Source of the DNA: Leifsonia xyli subsp. xyli str. CTCB07
GTDB taxonomy: Bacteria > Actinomycetota > Actinomycetes > Actinomycetales > Microbacteriaceae
DNA: 64,000 nt
NCBI RefSeq assembly: GCF_000007665.1
Contig: NC_006087.1
Span: 496,001-560,000 of the forward strand
Reading direction: 5' to 3'
The notes below the pieces were generated by a model. It saw only the letters and a list, made by a program, of their open reading frames with translations. It ran no database searches and was not told where the DNA came from. The position numbers and the translations under genes were made by a program. This document shows positions 8,241 to 16,564 of the stretch, one piece after another. Position 1 is the stretch's first letter, and each line of letters opens with the position of its first letter.

Positions 8241-10528
8241 TGCGCAGCACATCCATCGTCGCCGTCCTGATCGGGGCGCTTGTGGGCGGTCTGCTCACGG
8301 TCGCGCCTGCCGCGATGGTGGCGTCCGCGCCGGCCGCGGCCGCCGATGCGAGACTCTTCGACCCGGGCAACATCATCAGCGATGCGCTGTTCTTCGATGG
8401 CGATTCGATGACCGCGGATCAGGTTCAGAGCTTTCTCGACCGCAAGGTGACGTCCTGCCGTTCCGGCTACACCTGCCTGAAGGACTACAGACAGCAGACA
8501 CAGACCCGTGCTGCTGTGGACGGACGCTGCGCTGCCTACACGAGTCAGGGCACCGAATCGGCGGCGACGATCATCGCGAAAGTCGGCGAGGCGTGCGGGG
8601 TGAGCCAGCGGGCGATCCTCGTCTTGCTCGAGAAGGAGCAGAGCCTCGTCACCGACACCTGGCCGGGAGCCGGTCAGTATCGGAGCGCGACCGGATACGG
8701 CTGTCCTGACACCGCGGCCTGCGACGCCCAGTATTACGGGTTCTTCAACCAGGTCTACAATGCGGCGCTCCAGTTCAAGCGCTATGCGGCCAGCCCGACG
8801 AGCTGGAACCACATAGCGGGCCGGGTCAACCAGATCCGGTTCAGCCCCACGGCTTCCTGCGGCAGCAGCTCCGTCTTCATCCAGAACCAAGCGACTGCCG
8901 GCCTGTACAACTACACGCCCTATCAGCCGAACGCCGTCGCGCTCGCGAACCTCTACGGCACTGGCGACTCGTGCAGCTCGTATGGGAACCGGAATTTCTG
9001 GCGTCTGTACACCGACTGGTTCGGATCGACCACGGGAGCGACCAGTCTCGCGCGGACTGTCGACAACGGCACCGTCTACGTCCTGAGCGGCACGGTCAAA
9101 TACCCGATTGCGAACATCGACCTGCTCACCGCGCTCTCGCCTCTGGGCACCGTCGGCTACGTGTCGCAGCAGTACCTCGACGGGTACCGTACCGGTCCGA
9201 TCGCCGGGAGGACACTGCGCGGCAACGACGGGTCCGTCTACTTCTTCGACTCGGGACTGAAGCTCCCGTTCGGTTCCTGCGGCCTTGTGGCTGACTACGG
9301 CGGTTCGTGTTCGGCCACCGGATACATGCAACTGACGGACGCCCAGCTCGCCCGCTTCGTGACCGGACCGCTCATGACTCCCGTGCTCGGCACGACGAGC
9401 GGTTCCCGGTATTTCATGACGGTCGGCACCAAGCGCGAAATCCTCGACGCTGCTTCGCAGCAGGCGGCGGGCATCCCCCTCGCACGGAATGTCCTCACCG
9501 AATCCGCTGTGGCTGCTCTGCCTCTGGGCGCCCCGGTGATCGCCGATCAGTCGTTCGCCCAGCAGCGCGGATCTGCTTCCGTCTCGTTCGTGTCCGGCGG
9601 CAAGTCGTACCCCGTCTCCTCGGAGCACTCCGGAATAGCCGGCCGCGTCGGCGGAACGCTGAGCGCTGCGAGTCTTGCTCGCGTCCCTGCTTCCGGTGTC
9701 TCGTTCACCGGCCTGGTGAGCGTGCCGGGAAGCGGATCGACCTCGGTGCTCGGTTCCGGTGGCAGATTCGCCTGGGCCGCAGGCGGTGGCGTCGCCAGTG
9801 CCAAAGCGACGCCGGTGACGCAGGCCTTCCTCGACAGTTTCCCCGTGAAAGGCACGGTGAGCGTCGGGTCCTTTGTGAAGGGGGACGGCGCGACGGTCTA
9901 CGTCGTGGGGCCGAGCGACCTCAAACCGATCTCGTCGTGGGATTCGCTTCTCGCGCTTCTCCCGCCCGGAGCCACGCCAACGATCATGACGATCTCCACA
10001 GCGGCATTCGCCGCGCTTCCGGCTGGGCGCGTCGCGCTGACATCGGGGACACTCGTCCGGAGTCCGGAGAACGCCACGGTCTATCTCGTGAACGGTCTGT
10101 CGAACAAGATCGCGTTCTCGACATTCGACGTCACTGCGTCGATCGGCGTGGGCGGCCTCTCCTTCGTGTCGCAGAGCCTGCTCGACGGATACCCGGCTGC
10201 TGGGTCGCTCCTCGGCTACGGCGTCACCTGCGGTGGCGTCGACTATGCCGGAGCCTCGGGCACGCTGCGCGCGCTGGATGCGACCACCAAGCCGCTCTAT
10301 CCGATCACCTTCACCGCTCTGGACGACTACAGCTGCGCCCGATTGACCGTCGGCGCTCCTGCGACGAAGTTCATCCGCACTCCAGACAGCAGCATCTTCC
10401 TCCTCGAGGGCGGAAAGAAGCGGCCGATTGCGAATATGAACCGATTCGCCGAACTGGGCGGAGCCGTCGGCTGGACATCGGTGAGCGCGGGGTTCGGCGC
10501 GTCGATACCGACCGGTCCGCTGGCCTGA
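8240..10528 (+). CDS. Secreted actinobacterial protein: N-terminal lysozyme-like domain plus repeat module
   Basis: The protein has 762 residues. ATG 8240 has GGAGG seven bases upstream. Residues 1-36 are a signal peptide. Residues about 38-285 belong to a conserved actinobacterial secreted domain with ISDALFFDGDSMTADQVQSF, a LEKEQSLVTDTWP segment, GCPDTAACDAQYYGFFNQVY and TAGLYNYTPYQPNA. Paired cysteines suggest disulfides. The EKEQ helix recalls the catalytic Glu of soluble lytic transglycosylases, but that is inference. Residues about 290-762 repeat the VYLV-G-K-P pattern of the GH25 protein (for example SPENATVYLVNGLSNKIAFS). It follows the lipoprotein gene with a one-base overlap. It is probably a wall-associated enzyme or binding protein. 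Confidence 0.8.
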   Translation: MRSTSIVAVLIGALVGGLLTVAPAAMVASAPAAAADARLFDPGNIISDALFFDGDSMTADQVQSFLDRKVTSCRSGYTCLKDYRQQTQTRAAVDGRCAAYTSQGTESAATIIAKVGEACGVSQRAILVLLEKEQSLVTDTWPGAGQYRSATGYGCPDTAACDAQYYGFFNQVYNAALQFKRYAASPTSWNHIAGRVNQIRFSPTASCGSSSVFIQNQATAGLYNYTPYQPNAVALANLYGTGDSCSSYGNRNFWRLYTDWFGSTTGATSLARTVDNGTVYVLSGTVKYPIANIDLLTALSPLGTVGYVSQQYLDGYRTGPIAGRTLRGNDGSVYFFDSGLKLPFGSCGLVADYGGSCSATGYMQLTDAQLARFVTGPLMTPVLGTTSGSRYFMTVGTKREILDAASQQAAGIPLARNVLTESAVAALPLGAPVIADQSFAQQRGSASVSFVSGGKSYPVSSEHSGIAGRVGGTLSAASLARVPASGVSFTGLVSVPGSGSTSVLGSGGRFAWAAGGGVASAKATPVTQAFLDSFPVKGTVSVGSFVKGDGATVYVVGPSDLKPISSWDSLLALLPPGATPTIMTISTAAFAALPAGRVALTSGTLVRSPENATVYLVNGLSNKIAFSTFDVTASIGVGGLSFVSQSLLDGYPAAGSLLGYGVTCGGVDYAGASGTLRALDATTKPLYPITFTALDDYSCARLTVGAPATKFIRTPDSSIFLLEGGKKRPIANMNRFAELGGAVGWTSVSAGFGASIPTGPLA

Positions 10529-10613
10529 CAGGCTCCGGCCGAATTCGAAGTCGTTGTCTATCCGCACTAGTCTGGGAACTTCGACAGCGACCCGGAAAGA
10601 GAGTCTGTCCTCC

Positions 10614-12110
10614 GTGATCAAGGCAGCCGAAGGCACCAGAGCACTGCGCATCGTCCGCATTGTTCTGATGCCCGTTCTCGCTCTCCTCGTCTTCGGCGCG
10701 TGGGCGCTTTCTTCGCCACCGGGTTCCAGCCCGGACGACGACTTCCACCAGACCAGCATCTGGTGCGCCGACGGCATCGTGAAAGGGACCTGTGACGCCG
10801 GCTCCCGGTCCGGCCACTACACGGTTCCGCCGCTTGTGGCCAACGGCTCCTGCTATGCCTTCAAACCCCATGAGAGCGCTTCCTGCCAGGGATCGGCCAC
10901 CCGAGCCAGGACAACCGACCGGGGCAACTTCCATGGCCTCTACCCGCCTTTCTACTACGCGTTCATGCACACGTTCGTCACCGGAGACGTCGCCGTGTCC
11001 ATCGTGGCGATGCGACTTGTGAACGCGATCATCTTCGTCGCGCTGACGAGTGTCCTGTGCTGGCTGCTGCCGGCGCGCAGGCGCTGGAATCTCGTGTGGT
11101 CGCTCGCGATCACAACGATCCCGCTCGGCCTCTTCCTCATCCCTTCGGTGAATCCCAGTTCCTGGGTCCTGATCTCCAGCGGGCTGGTACTTCTCGCCGT
11201 CGTCGGCTACTTCGAGTCGACGGGATGCCGGCGAGTGGGGCTCGGGGCCGTTGCGGTCATCGCCGCTTTCCTCGGCGGCGCCGCCCGATCGGACGGTGCT
11301 GTCTTCAGCGTCCTCGCTACGGGCGCGGCGGTCCTCCTCACAATGAAGCGGGACCGGAAGTACTGGCTGTCGGCACTGCTCGCGCTCGGCATCGTGCTGC
11401 TCTCGGCGGCGTTGTTCTCGACCTCGCACCAGAGCGGAACCGCTCTCTCCGGAGGTCTGGCCTCGGGGGGCAAAGGCATGGCGGACTGGTCGCTCTGGTT
11501 CCCCATTCTCACTCAACTGCCCGTGCTCTGGGCGGGCGGGCTGGGCGCCGTGTTCGGGCTGGGGTGGGTGGACACGCATATGCCCGGTGGTGTGTGGGTG
11601 GTCACGATCATGGTGTTTGCTGCGCTCGTCTTCGCCGGTGTGCGCATCCTGGGTCTGCGCAAGGGGCTCGTTCTCTTGGGCGCCGCGGCGGCCTTGATCC
11701 TGCTTCCGTTCTACCTCCAGGTCTCTACCGGCACACTGGTCGGAAACCAGGTGCAGCCGCGGTACATTCTTCCTATCCTCATCATGTTCGCAGCGGTCGC
11801 TCTCTGGGAATCGGAGGATCGCCAGTTCGATCTCACCCAGACACAGTGGTGGGTCCTGGCAGGGGGTTTGGGTGTCGCTCAGGCGCTGGCTCTGCACGCC
11901 AACCTCCGCCGTTATGTCACGGGGGTCGATGTCCTGAACGTCAACCTGAGCGCCAGTGTGGAGTGGTGGTGGAACATCCCCGTCTCGCCGATGTGGCTCT
12001 GGGTTCTCGCTTCGGGCGCCTTCGTCGCTCTGATGGCGCTCATCGTCATCGAATTCTCCCGAGTGAGCCCGAAGGCGGGCGTCCTTCGACAGCCGAGCGC
12101 GCTGACCTGA
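10614..12110 (+). CDS. DUF2142 integral membrane protein
   Basis: The protein has 498 residues from GTG 10614, with AAAGAGAG about ten bases upstream; a TTG at 10554 is less likely. TAGTCT at 10568-10573 is a plausible -10 giving a leader of about 35 bases. An N-terminal transmembrane helix is followed by a loop with SSPPGSSPDDDFHQTSIWC and GLYPPFYYAFM, then about ten further hydrophobic segments. This layout (acidic first loop after TM1, conserved Tyr/Pro segment) is that of DUF2142, a GT-C-like membrane family found in glycan loci. Lipid-linked sugar transfer is possible but unproven. It is convergent with the 2-epimerase gene. Confidence 0.75.
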   Translation: MIKAAEGTRALRIVRIVLMPVLALLVFGAWALSSPPGSSPDDDFHQTSIWCADGIVKGTCDAGSRSGHYTVPPLVANGSCYAFKPHESASCQGSATRARTTDRGNFHGLYPPFYYAFMHTFVTGDVAVSIVAMRLVNAIIFVALTSVLCWLLPARRRWNLVWSLAITTIPLGLFLIPSVNPSSWVLISSGLVLLAVVGYFESTGCRRVGLGAVAVIAAFLGGAARSDGAVFSVLATGAAVLLTMKRDRKYWLSALLALGIVLLSAALFSTSHQSGTALSGGLASGGKGMADWSLWFPILTQLPVLWAGGLGAVFGLGWVDTHMPGGVWVVTIMVFAALVFAGVRILGLRKGLVLLGAAAALILLPFYLQVSTGTLVGNQVQPRYILPILIMFAAVALWESEDRQFDLTQTQWWVLAGGLGVAQALALHANLRRYVTGVDVLNVNLSASVEWWWNIPVSPMWLWVLASGAFVALMALIVIEFSRVSPKAGVLRQPSALT

Positions 12111-12194
12111 CCGGCTGACCGCCCGATTCGGACGTGGCGGCGCCGGCAGCATCGGCTGCTCTGTGTGAGTGAGCGGGGCGAAGCCTCTCGTGCG

Positions 12195-12229
12195 GCCGGC
12201 TCATCGTGACCGTGCGCAGAGGAGCCGGC
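12195..12229. terminator. Hairpin between convergent genes
   Basis: GCCGGCTC (12195-12202) pairs with GAGCCGGC (12222-12229) around a 19-base loop in the gap between the convergent DUF2142 and 2-epimerase genes. It has no T-tract; use as a two-way terminator is inferred from position. Confidence 0.35.
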
Positions 12230-12316
12230 TCAGAGGAGCCCGCGCACAGGCCCCGGAATCTGTCTGGTCCGGCCAGCCGCGGCCTTTCTTCCGCCCTCCC
12301 TGCCGCGAGCGGTGGG

Positions 12317-13441
12317 TCAGCGCCGGATGCCTGCCCATTCGTGGTGCCGGCCCATCGTGGACAGGAGGAAGCGGATGACGCGCTGAGAGCTGTTCCCCAC
12401 GAGGTACTCGGCCGGAACCTCCCGGGCGATGTCCGACTCCTCGGTGACTTCTTCGATCGCGGCGATGACCTCGTCCGCCTTGAGTCCGCTCATCACAATG
12501 GCTCCGGCGTCCAGGGCTTCCGGGCGCTCCATCGAGTCACGGATGGTGACGGCGGGGAAGTCGAGGATGGCCGACTCCTCGCTGATCGTTCCGCTGTCGG
12601 ACAGAACGCAGCGCGCGCTCCGCTGCAACTGGCAGTAGTCGAAGAAACCGAAGGGTGGGTGGAAGTGGACACCATCGAGCGCCTGGAAGTCCGGGAGGGC
12701 CTCCAGGCGATTGCGGGTGCGCGGGTGGGTGGAGACGAGCACCGGCAGACCCCAGCGCTCCCGAACGGCCGTGAGGGTGTCCAGCAGTTCGCGAAGGCGT
12801 TTCGGCGAGTCGACGTTCTCCTGGCGGTGGGCGCTGACGAGGAAGAACTCGCCGGGCGCGACGCCGAGGCGCTCGAGAGCGTCAGACCCCTCGATGCGGG
12901 GGAGGTAGTGGTCGATGACTTCTTTCATCGGAGAGCCTGTGACCAGAATGCGACGAGGGTGCAGCCCCTCGGCAAGGAGGTTCCGCCGCGCGTGTTCGGT
13001 GTAGGCCAGGTCGAAGTCGGCGATGTGATCGACCATCCGCCGGTTGGTCTCCTCCGGCACGTTCTCATCGAAGGAGCGGTTCCCGGCTTCCATGTGGTAC
13101 GTCGGAATGTGCATCCGTTTGGCGACCAGCGCGGCGATCGCGCTGTTCGTGTCTCCGAGAATCAGGACAGCGTCGGGTTTGACCTCGGTGAAGATCGTCT
13201 CGCTCTTGCGGATGGTGTCTGCCATGACCGCGCCGAGACTCGATGTGTCCACGTTCAGGTAGTGGTCCGGCTGGCGGATGCCCAGGTCCTCGAAGAAGAC
13301 GTCGTTCAGCTGCCGGTCGTGGTTCTGACCGGTGTGGACGAGAACGTGGTCCACCCGCTCATCCAGCTTGGGGATGATGCGGGAGAGCCGGATGATCTCC
13401 GGCCGGGTGCCGACGACCGTGAGGACTGTCGGGGCCGTCAT
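12317..13441 (-). CDS. UDP-N-acetyl-hexosamine 2-epimerase (WecB/CapG/WbvD family)
   Basis: The protein has 374 residues, full length for the family. It opens with TVVGTRPEIIRLSRIIPKLD, then HTGQNHD, GDTNSA, MEAGNRSFDENVPEETNRR, SAHRQEN and a C-terminal LSDSGTISEESA, all typical of non-hydrolysing UDP-GlcNAc 2-epimerases (GT-B fold). Its ATG overlaps the stop of the dehydratase by four bases, so it is the third gene of a tight operon. By analogy with CapE-F-G and WbvB-R-D it would epimerise C2 of an L-configured 6-deoxy-HexNAc bound to UDP in the last step, not plain UDP-GlcNAc. Confidence 0.88.
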   Translation of the reverse strand: MTAPTVLTVVGTRPEIIRLSRIIPKLDERVDHVLVHTGQNHDRQLNDVFFEDLGIRQPDHYLNVDTSSLGAVMADTIRKSETIFTEVKPDAVLILGDTNSAIAALVAKRMHIPTYHMEAGNRSFDENVPEETNRRMVDHIADFDLAYTEHARRNLLAEGLHPRRILVTGSPMKEVIDHYLPRIEGSDALERLGVAPGEFFLVSAHRQENVDSPKRLRELLDTLTAVRERWGLPVLVSTHPRTRNRLEALPDFQALDGVHFHPPFGFFDYCQLQRSARCVLSDSGTISEESAILDFPAVTIRDSMERPEALDAGAIVMSGLKADEVIAAIEEVTEESDIAREVPAEYLVGNSSQRVIRFLLSTMGRHHEWAGIRR

Positions 13442-14469
13442 CGGAGCTGTGCCCGCATCTGCTGGATCTCCGGCAGGGTGAGGAGCAGACGCTCCACGCC
13501 GGCGACGTCGAGGCGTTCCGTGTTGTGCGAGGTGTACGACTCGGTGGGCGCGCCGTGATCGGCGCCCTCCTCGAAGTACGGCGTGTAGTCGAGCGAGCGG
13601 GTGTTGAGCGGCACGCGGAAGTAGTCGCCGCGGTCTTCCGCCTTCGCCATCTCCTCGGAACCGAGGAGGGACTCGTAGAGCTTCTCGCCGTGGCGCACGC
13701 CGATGATATCCACGTCGGGCATCGGAACGCCGATCACGTTCGCGACCGCCTCGAGGAGGACGGCGACGGTGCTCGCTGGCGCTTTTCGCACGAAGAGGTC
13801 TCCGCTTGTCGCCTGGGTGAAGGCGTACTCGACCAGGTCGACCGACTGCGCCAGCGACATCAGGAACCGCGTCATCTCCGGATCGGTGACCGTGACGTTC
13901 TGGCCGGTGGTCAGCTGCTTGATGAACAACGGGATGACCGAACCGCGCGAGTACATCACATTGCCGTAGCGGGTCACGGAAACGACCGTCTCCGTATCGA
14001 GGTTCTCCCGGGCCATCGCGAAGGCGGTCTTCTCCATGAGCGCTTTGGTCATGCCCATAGCGTTGATCGGGTAGACGGCCTTGTCGGTGCTGAGGCAGAC
14101 GACCGACTTCGCTTGGTGCTCGATGGCGGCGCGAATGACATTGCCGCTGCCGGTGATGTTGGTCGCGACCACCTCGAGCGGAAAGAACTCGCCGGAGGGG
14201 ACCTGCTTCAGCGCCGCGGCGTGGAAGACGTGGTCGCTTCCTTTGATCGCGCGGGTCACACTCAGCGAGTCGCGGACGTCGCCGATGTAGAAACGCATCC
14301 GGGGGTCGTTGACCTCATGGCGCAGTGCGTCTTGCTTGGACTCGTCACGGCTGAAAATGCGGATCTCGCCGACATCGCGGCTGAGCAGATGGCGCGCCAT
14401 CGTCGAGCCGAATGAGCCGGTCCCACCGGTGACTGTGACGATGGAGCCTTCGATCTTGCGTTCGGTCAT
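13438..14469 (-). CDS. UDP-GlcNAc 4,6-dehydratase/5-epimerase (CapE/WbvB type)
   Basis: The protein has 343 residues. It shows the SDR motif VTGGTGSFGSTMARHLL, KQVPSGEFFPLEVVATN, a CLSTDKAVYPINAMGMTK segment with the altered catalytic triad of this subfamily (Met-Thr-Lys instead of Tyr-x3-Lys), and VRHGEKLYESLL. This marks the inverting UDP-GlcNAc 4,6-dehydratases that make UDP-2-acetamido-2,6-dideoxy-L-arabino-4-hexulose. It overlaps by four bases both the reductase gene upstream and the 2-epimerase gene downstream. It acts in the cytoplasm and supplies a rare L-sugar nucleotide to the glycosyltransferases of the region. Confidence 0.9.
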   Translation of the reverse strand: MTERKIEGSIVTVTGGTGSFGSTMARHLLSRDVGEIRIFSRDESKQDALRHEVNDPRMRFYIGDVRDSLSVTRAIKGSDHVFHAAALKQVPSGEFFPLEVVATNITGSGNVIRAAIEHQAKSVVCLSTDKAVYPINAMGMTKALMEKTAFAMARENLDTETVVSVTRYGNVMYSRGSVIPLFIKQLTTGQNVTVTDPEMTRFLMSLAQSVDLVEYAFTQATSGDLFVRKAPASTVAVLLEAVANVIGVPMPDVDIIGVRHGEKLYESLLGSEEMAKAEDRGDYFRVPLNTRSLDYTPYFEEGADHGAPTESYTSHNTERLDVAGVERLLLTLPEIQQMRAQLR

Positions 14470-15371
14470 GAGTCTCTTTCGATGGATTCGGACGCGAGCG
14501 TTCTGACCATCGTCTCGATGGTTGGGATCTCGTCGTAGCCTGCGTCACGCCACAGGGCGGCGTTGACATCGGGGTGGATGGTGGTGAGGGTCCTGTCGAC
14601 GGGGGTCCCGGTTTCGACGGGAACGACGGAGACGTCCTCGCGGCCGTAGGCGGACAGGATCAGCCGGGAGAGGGCGTCTTTGTCGACGCTGTCGGCCGGC
14701 ACGAGGTGGTGGGTTCCGCTGAGCGTGCTCCCCGTCTGGACGATACCGGCGGCGATCGCCGCGAAGACATCCGTGGTGACGCCGTTCCACCGGTGGTCGA
14801 GGTAGCCGTTGAAGGTCGATCCTGGTTCGTGGGCGAGTACCCATTCCAGGAGCGAGTCGCGGTTCTTCTGCTCCGGCCCGATGATCGAGCAGCGCAGGTT
14901 GAGGAAGTGGTCTCCGGGAACTTCGCCCAGGCTCTTGGACTGGCCGTAGACGTCGGTCGCATCGTGGGCCGTCGTCTCGTCGTAGCGGCCCGTCTGTCCC
15001 GAGTAGACGCAGTCGGTGGCGATCTGGATGACGCGCACATTCCGCTCTCCGGCCGCGCGCGCGAGCGCGTAAGGGAGTTCCGCGTTGATCTTGATGGCGT
15101 TGTAGCGGTCGCCTGCGTCATCGTCGCGGAGATGGTGTTTGATCAGCCCGATGCAGTTGATGACATAGTCGCCGGAGGAGAGTCCTTCGAGAAGGCCCGA
15201 AGGATCGTCGGCGAAGGCGTCGAAGAGTCGGTGGCGATCTCTCCGCCCGGCGGGAACGAGAGCGAGATCCCGCACTGTTCCGGTGACATCGTGGCCGCTC
15301 CTGCGGAGGATCGAGGCGACGGTGCTCCCGAGCATTCCGGTCGCACCCAGAACGAGTACTCGCGCAGACAT
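14466..15371 (-). CDS. RmlD-like sugar-nucleotide 4-reductase
   Basis: The protein has 301 residues. It begins VLVLGATGMLGSTVASIL (NAD(P) binding), has QIATDCVYSGQTGRYDE and DVYGQSKSLGE (YxxxK), and ends with a substrate domain, like dTDP-4-dehydrorhamnose reductases. Between a CapE-type dehydratase and a CapG-type epimerase it takes the place of CapF but has no cupin domain, as in the WbvR enzymes that lead to UDP-L-quinovosamine derivatives. The product is inferred from this. The ATG at 15371 has TAGGAT eight bases upstream, so translation may be leaderless. Confidence 0.82.
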   Translation of the reverse strand: MSARVLVLGATGMLGSTVASILRRSGHDVTGTVRDLALVPAGRRDRHRLFDAFADDPSGLLEGLSSGDYVINCIGLIKHHLRDDDAGDRYNAIKINAELPYALARAAGERNVRVIQIATDCVYSGQTGRYDETTAHDATDVYGQSKSLGEVPGDHFLNLRCSIIGPEQKNRDSLLEWVLAHEPGSTFNGYLDHRWNGVTTDVFAAIAAGIVQTGSTLSGTHHLVPADSVDKDALSRLILSAYGREDVSVVPVETGTPVDRTLTTIHPDVNAALWRDAGYDEIPTIETMVRTLASESIERDS

Positions 15372-15379
15372 AATGTTCG

Positions 15380-15385
15380 ATCCTA
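15380..15385 (-). promoter_or_regulatory. -10 element TAGGAT for the L-sugar operon, probably leaderless
   Basis: On the minus strand TAGGAT is followed by eight bases and the ATG at 15371, so transcription would begin at or next to the start codon. It lies inside the 11-base gap after the upstream transferase gene. Confidence 0.45.
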
Positions 15386-16564
15386 CCGTACCGATTCCAA
15401 TGTCCTCTCGAAGCCGATCGCCGCAGACTCCTTGGAGAACGCGGTCATCACGAACTCGCGCTGCCGCGCTCCGATCGCGGCCCGCTCCTCGGCGGGGAGG
15501 GCTGCGACGGAGATCGCACGTTCGACGACATCGGCTGGTCCCTCCGCCCAGGTGACGCCGGCCGCGTCCCCGACGACGCCGCGCAATCCCCGCAGTGAGG
15601 TGGAGACGGCTGGAACTCCGGCCGCCATGTATTGCAGCACCTTGTGCGGAAGCGCGACATCGGTGAGCAGCTGTGGCCGGAAGGGGTTGATGGCGACGTC
15701 ACCCGCTGCGAGATAGCCGGGCAACTCGGCGTAGGGGATGACACCGGTGAAGATGACCTGCGACTGAAGGCCCAGCTCGACTGTCCGCCGGCGCAATTCG
15801 CCGTCGAGCTCACCCCCTCCGATATAGAGGAGCTTCAGTCCCGGATTCTCACGAAGGTGTACTGCGGCTTTCTCGAGCACGATGTCCAGGTCGGAGAACC
15901 CGAAGAAGCTTCCCATGTACACGATGACCTTGTCGTCTGCGTCGAGTCCGAGCGTCTCCCGGACGCCGGGCTTCGCGTCGGCGAAGTGGCTCAGGTCGAC
16001 GGGGGGCAGATCGACGGAGACGGGGCCGGTTCGGCCGGCGAGGTCCACGCAGTACTCGGCCATCGCGGGATTGTTCGCGGAGATCAGGTCGGCGGTCGCA
16101 TAGATGTGCCGTTCGGCCCATCGAATCAGGGGACTGACCGGGGAGGTGCGGATCTGGTGGGAGACGTCCAGGGCACGGAAAACCACGGGGACTCCGGCGC
16201 GTTTGGCGATGCTGACGGCCTGCCAGCCGGTCGTCGGGACAGCGTAGAGGACGACGATATCGTAGCGGCCGGTTGTGATCTCCCGGCGGAGGCCCGGCAG
16301 GTTCAGGAGGGGGGCCGCGTAGCGCTCGACAGGACGGCCGCCGAACGTCGGCGGGGTGATCAGTTCGATCTCGGCTTCGGGATAGGCGCGGCCGGGGATG
16401 CGCCGCCGTGTCGTCCTCAGAGATCGGCTCGGCGTGGCCGGCGCCTCCGGGTAGTGGAAGAACGAGACATCGTGCCCTCGGAGCGCGAGAAGCTCCGGGA
16501 ACTCGTGCATCTCGTAGATCACCTTGTCGAGATAGTTCACTTCATGGACGAACAGTATCCGCAC
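15383..16564 (-). CDS. Glycosyltransferase family 4 (GT-B)
   Basis: The protein has 393 residues from GTG 16564; AGGGAG precedes it. N-terminal VRILFVHEVNYLDKVIYEMH, a middle VYMGSFFGFSDLDIVLEKA segment, GVIPYAELPGYLAAGDVAINP and PHKVLQYMAAGVPAVS form a GT-B donor site as in GT1/GT4 retaining transferases; the usual E-x7-E second Glu is not obvious. The start lies 23 bases inside the end of the flippase gene, so the two are translationally linked. It is cytoplasmic or membrane-associated and adds a sugar to a growing repeat unit. The specificity is unknown. Confidence 0.82.
   Translation of the reverse strand: MRILFVHEVNYLDKVIYEMHEFPELLALRGHDVSFFHYPEAPATPSRSLRTTRRRIPGRAYPEAEIELITPPTFGGRPVERYAAPLLNLPGLRREITTGRYDIVVLYAVPTTGWQAVSIAKRAGVPVVFRALDVSHQIRTSPVSPLIRWAERHIYATADLISANNPAMAEYCVDLAGRTGPVSVDLPPVDLSHFADAKPGVRETLGLDADDKVIVYMGSFFGFSDLDIVLEKAAVHLRENPGLKLLYIGGGELDGELRRRTVELGLQSQVIFTGVIPYAELPGYLAAGDVAINPFRPQLLTDVALPHKVLQYMAAGVPAVSTSLRGLRGVVGDAAGVTWAEGPADVVERAISVAALPAEERAAIGARQREFVMTAFSKESAAIGFERTLESVR

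Noticed and set aside
8204..10777. An 857-codon open frame antisense to the repeat protein
   Set aside because: Arg/Gly-rich, no domain; shadow of the real gene.
10371..12152. A 593-codon antisense frame over the DUF2142 gene
   Set aside because: Shadow: highly charged, with no hydrophobic or catalytic pattern.
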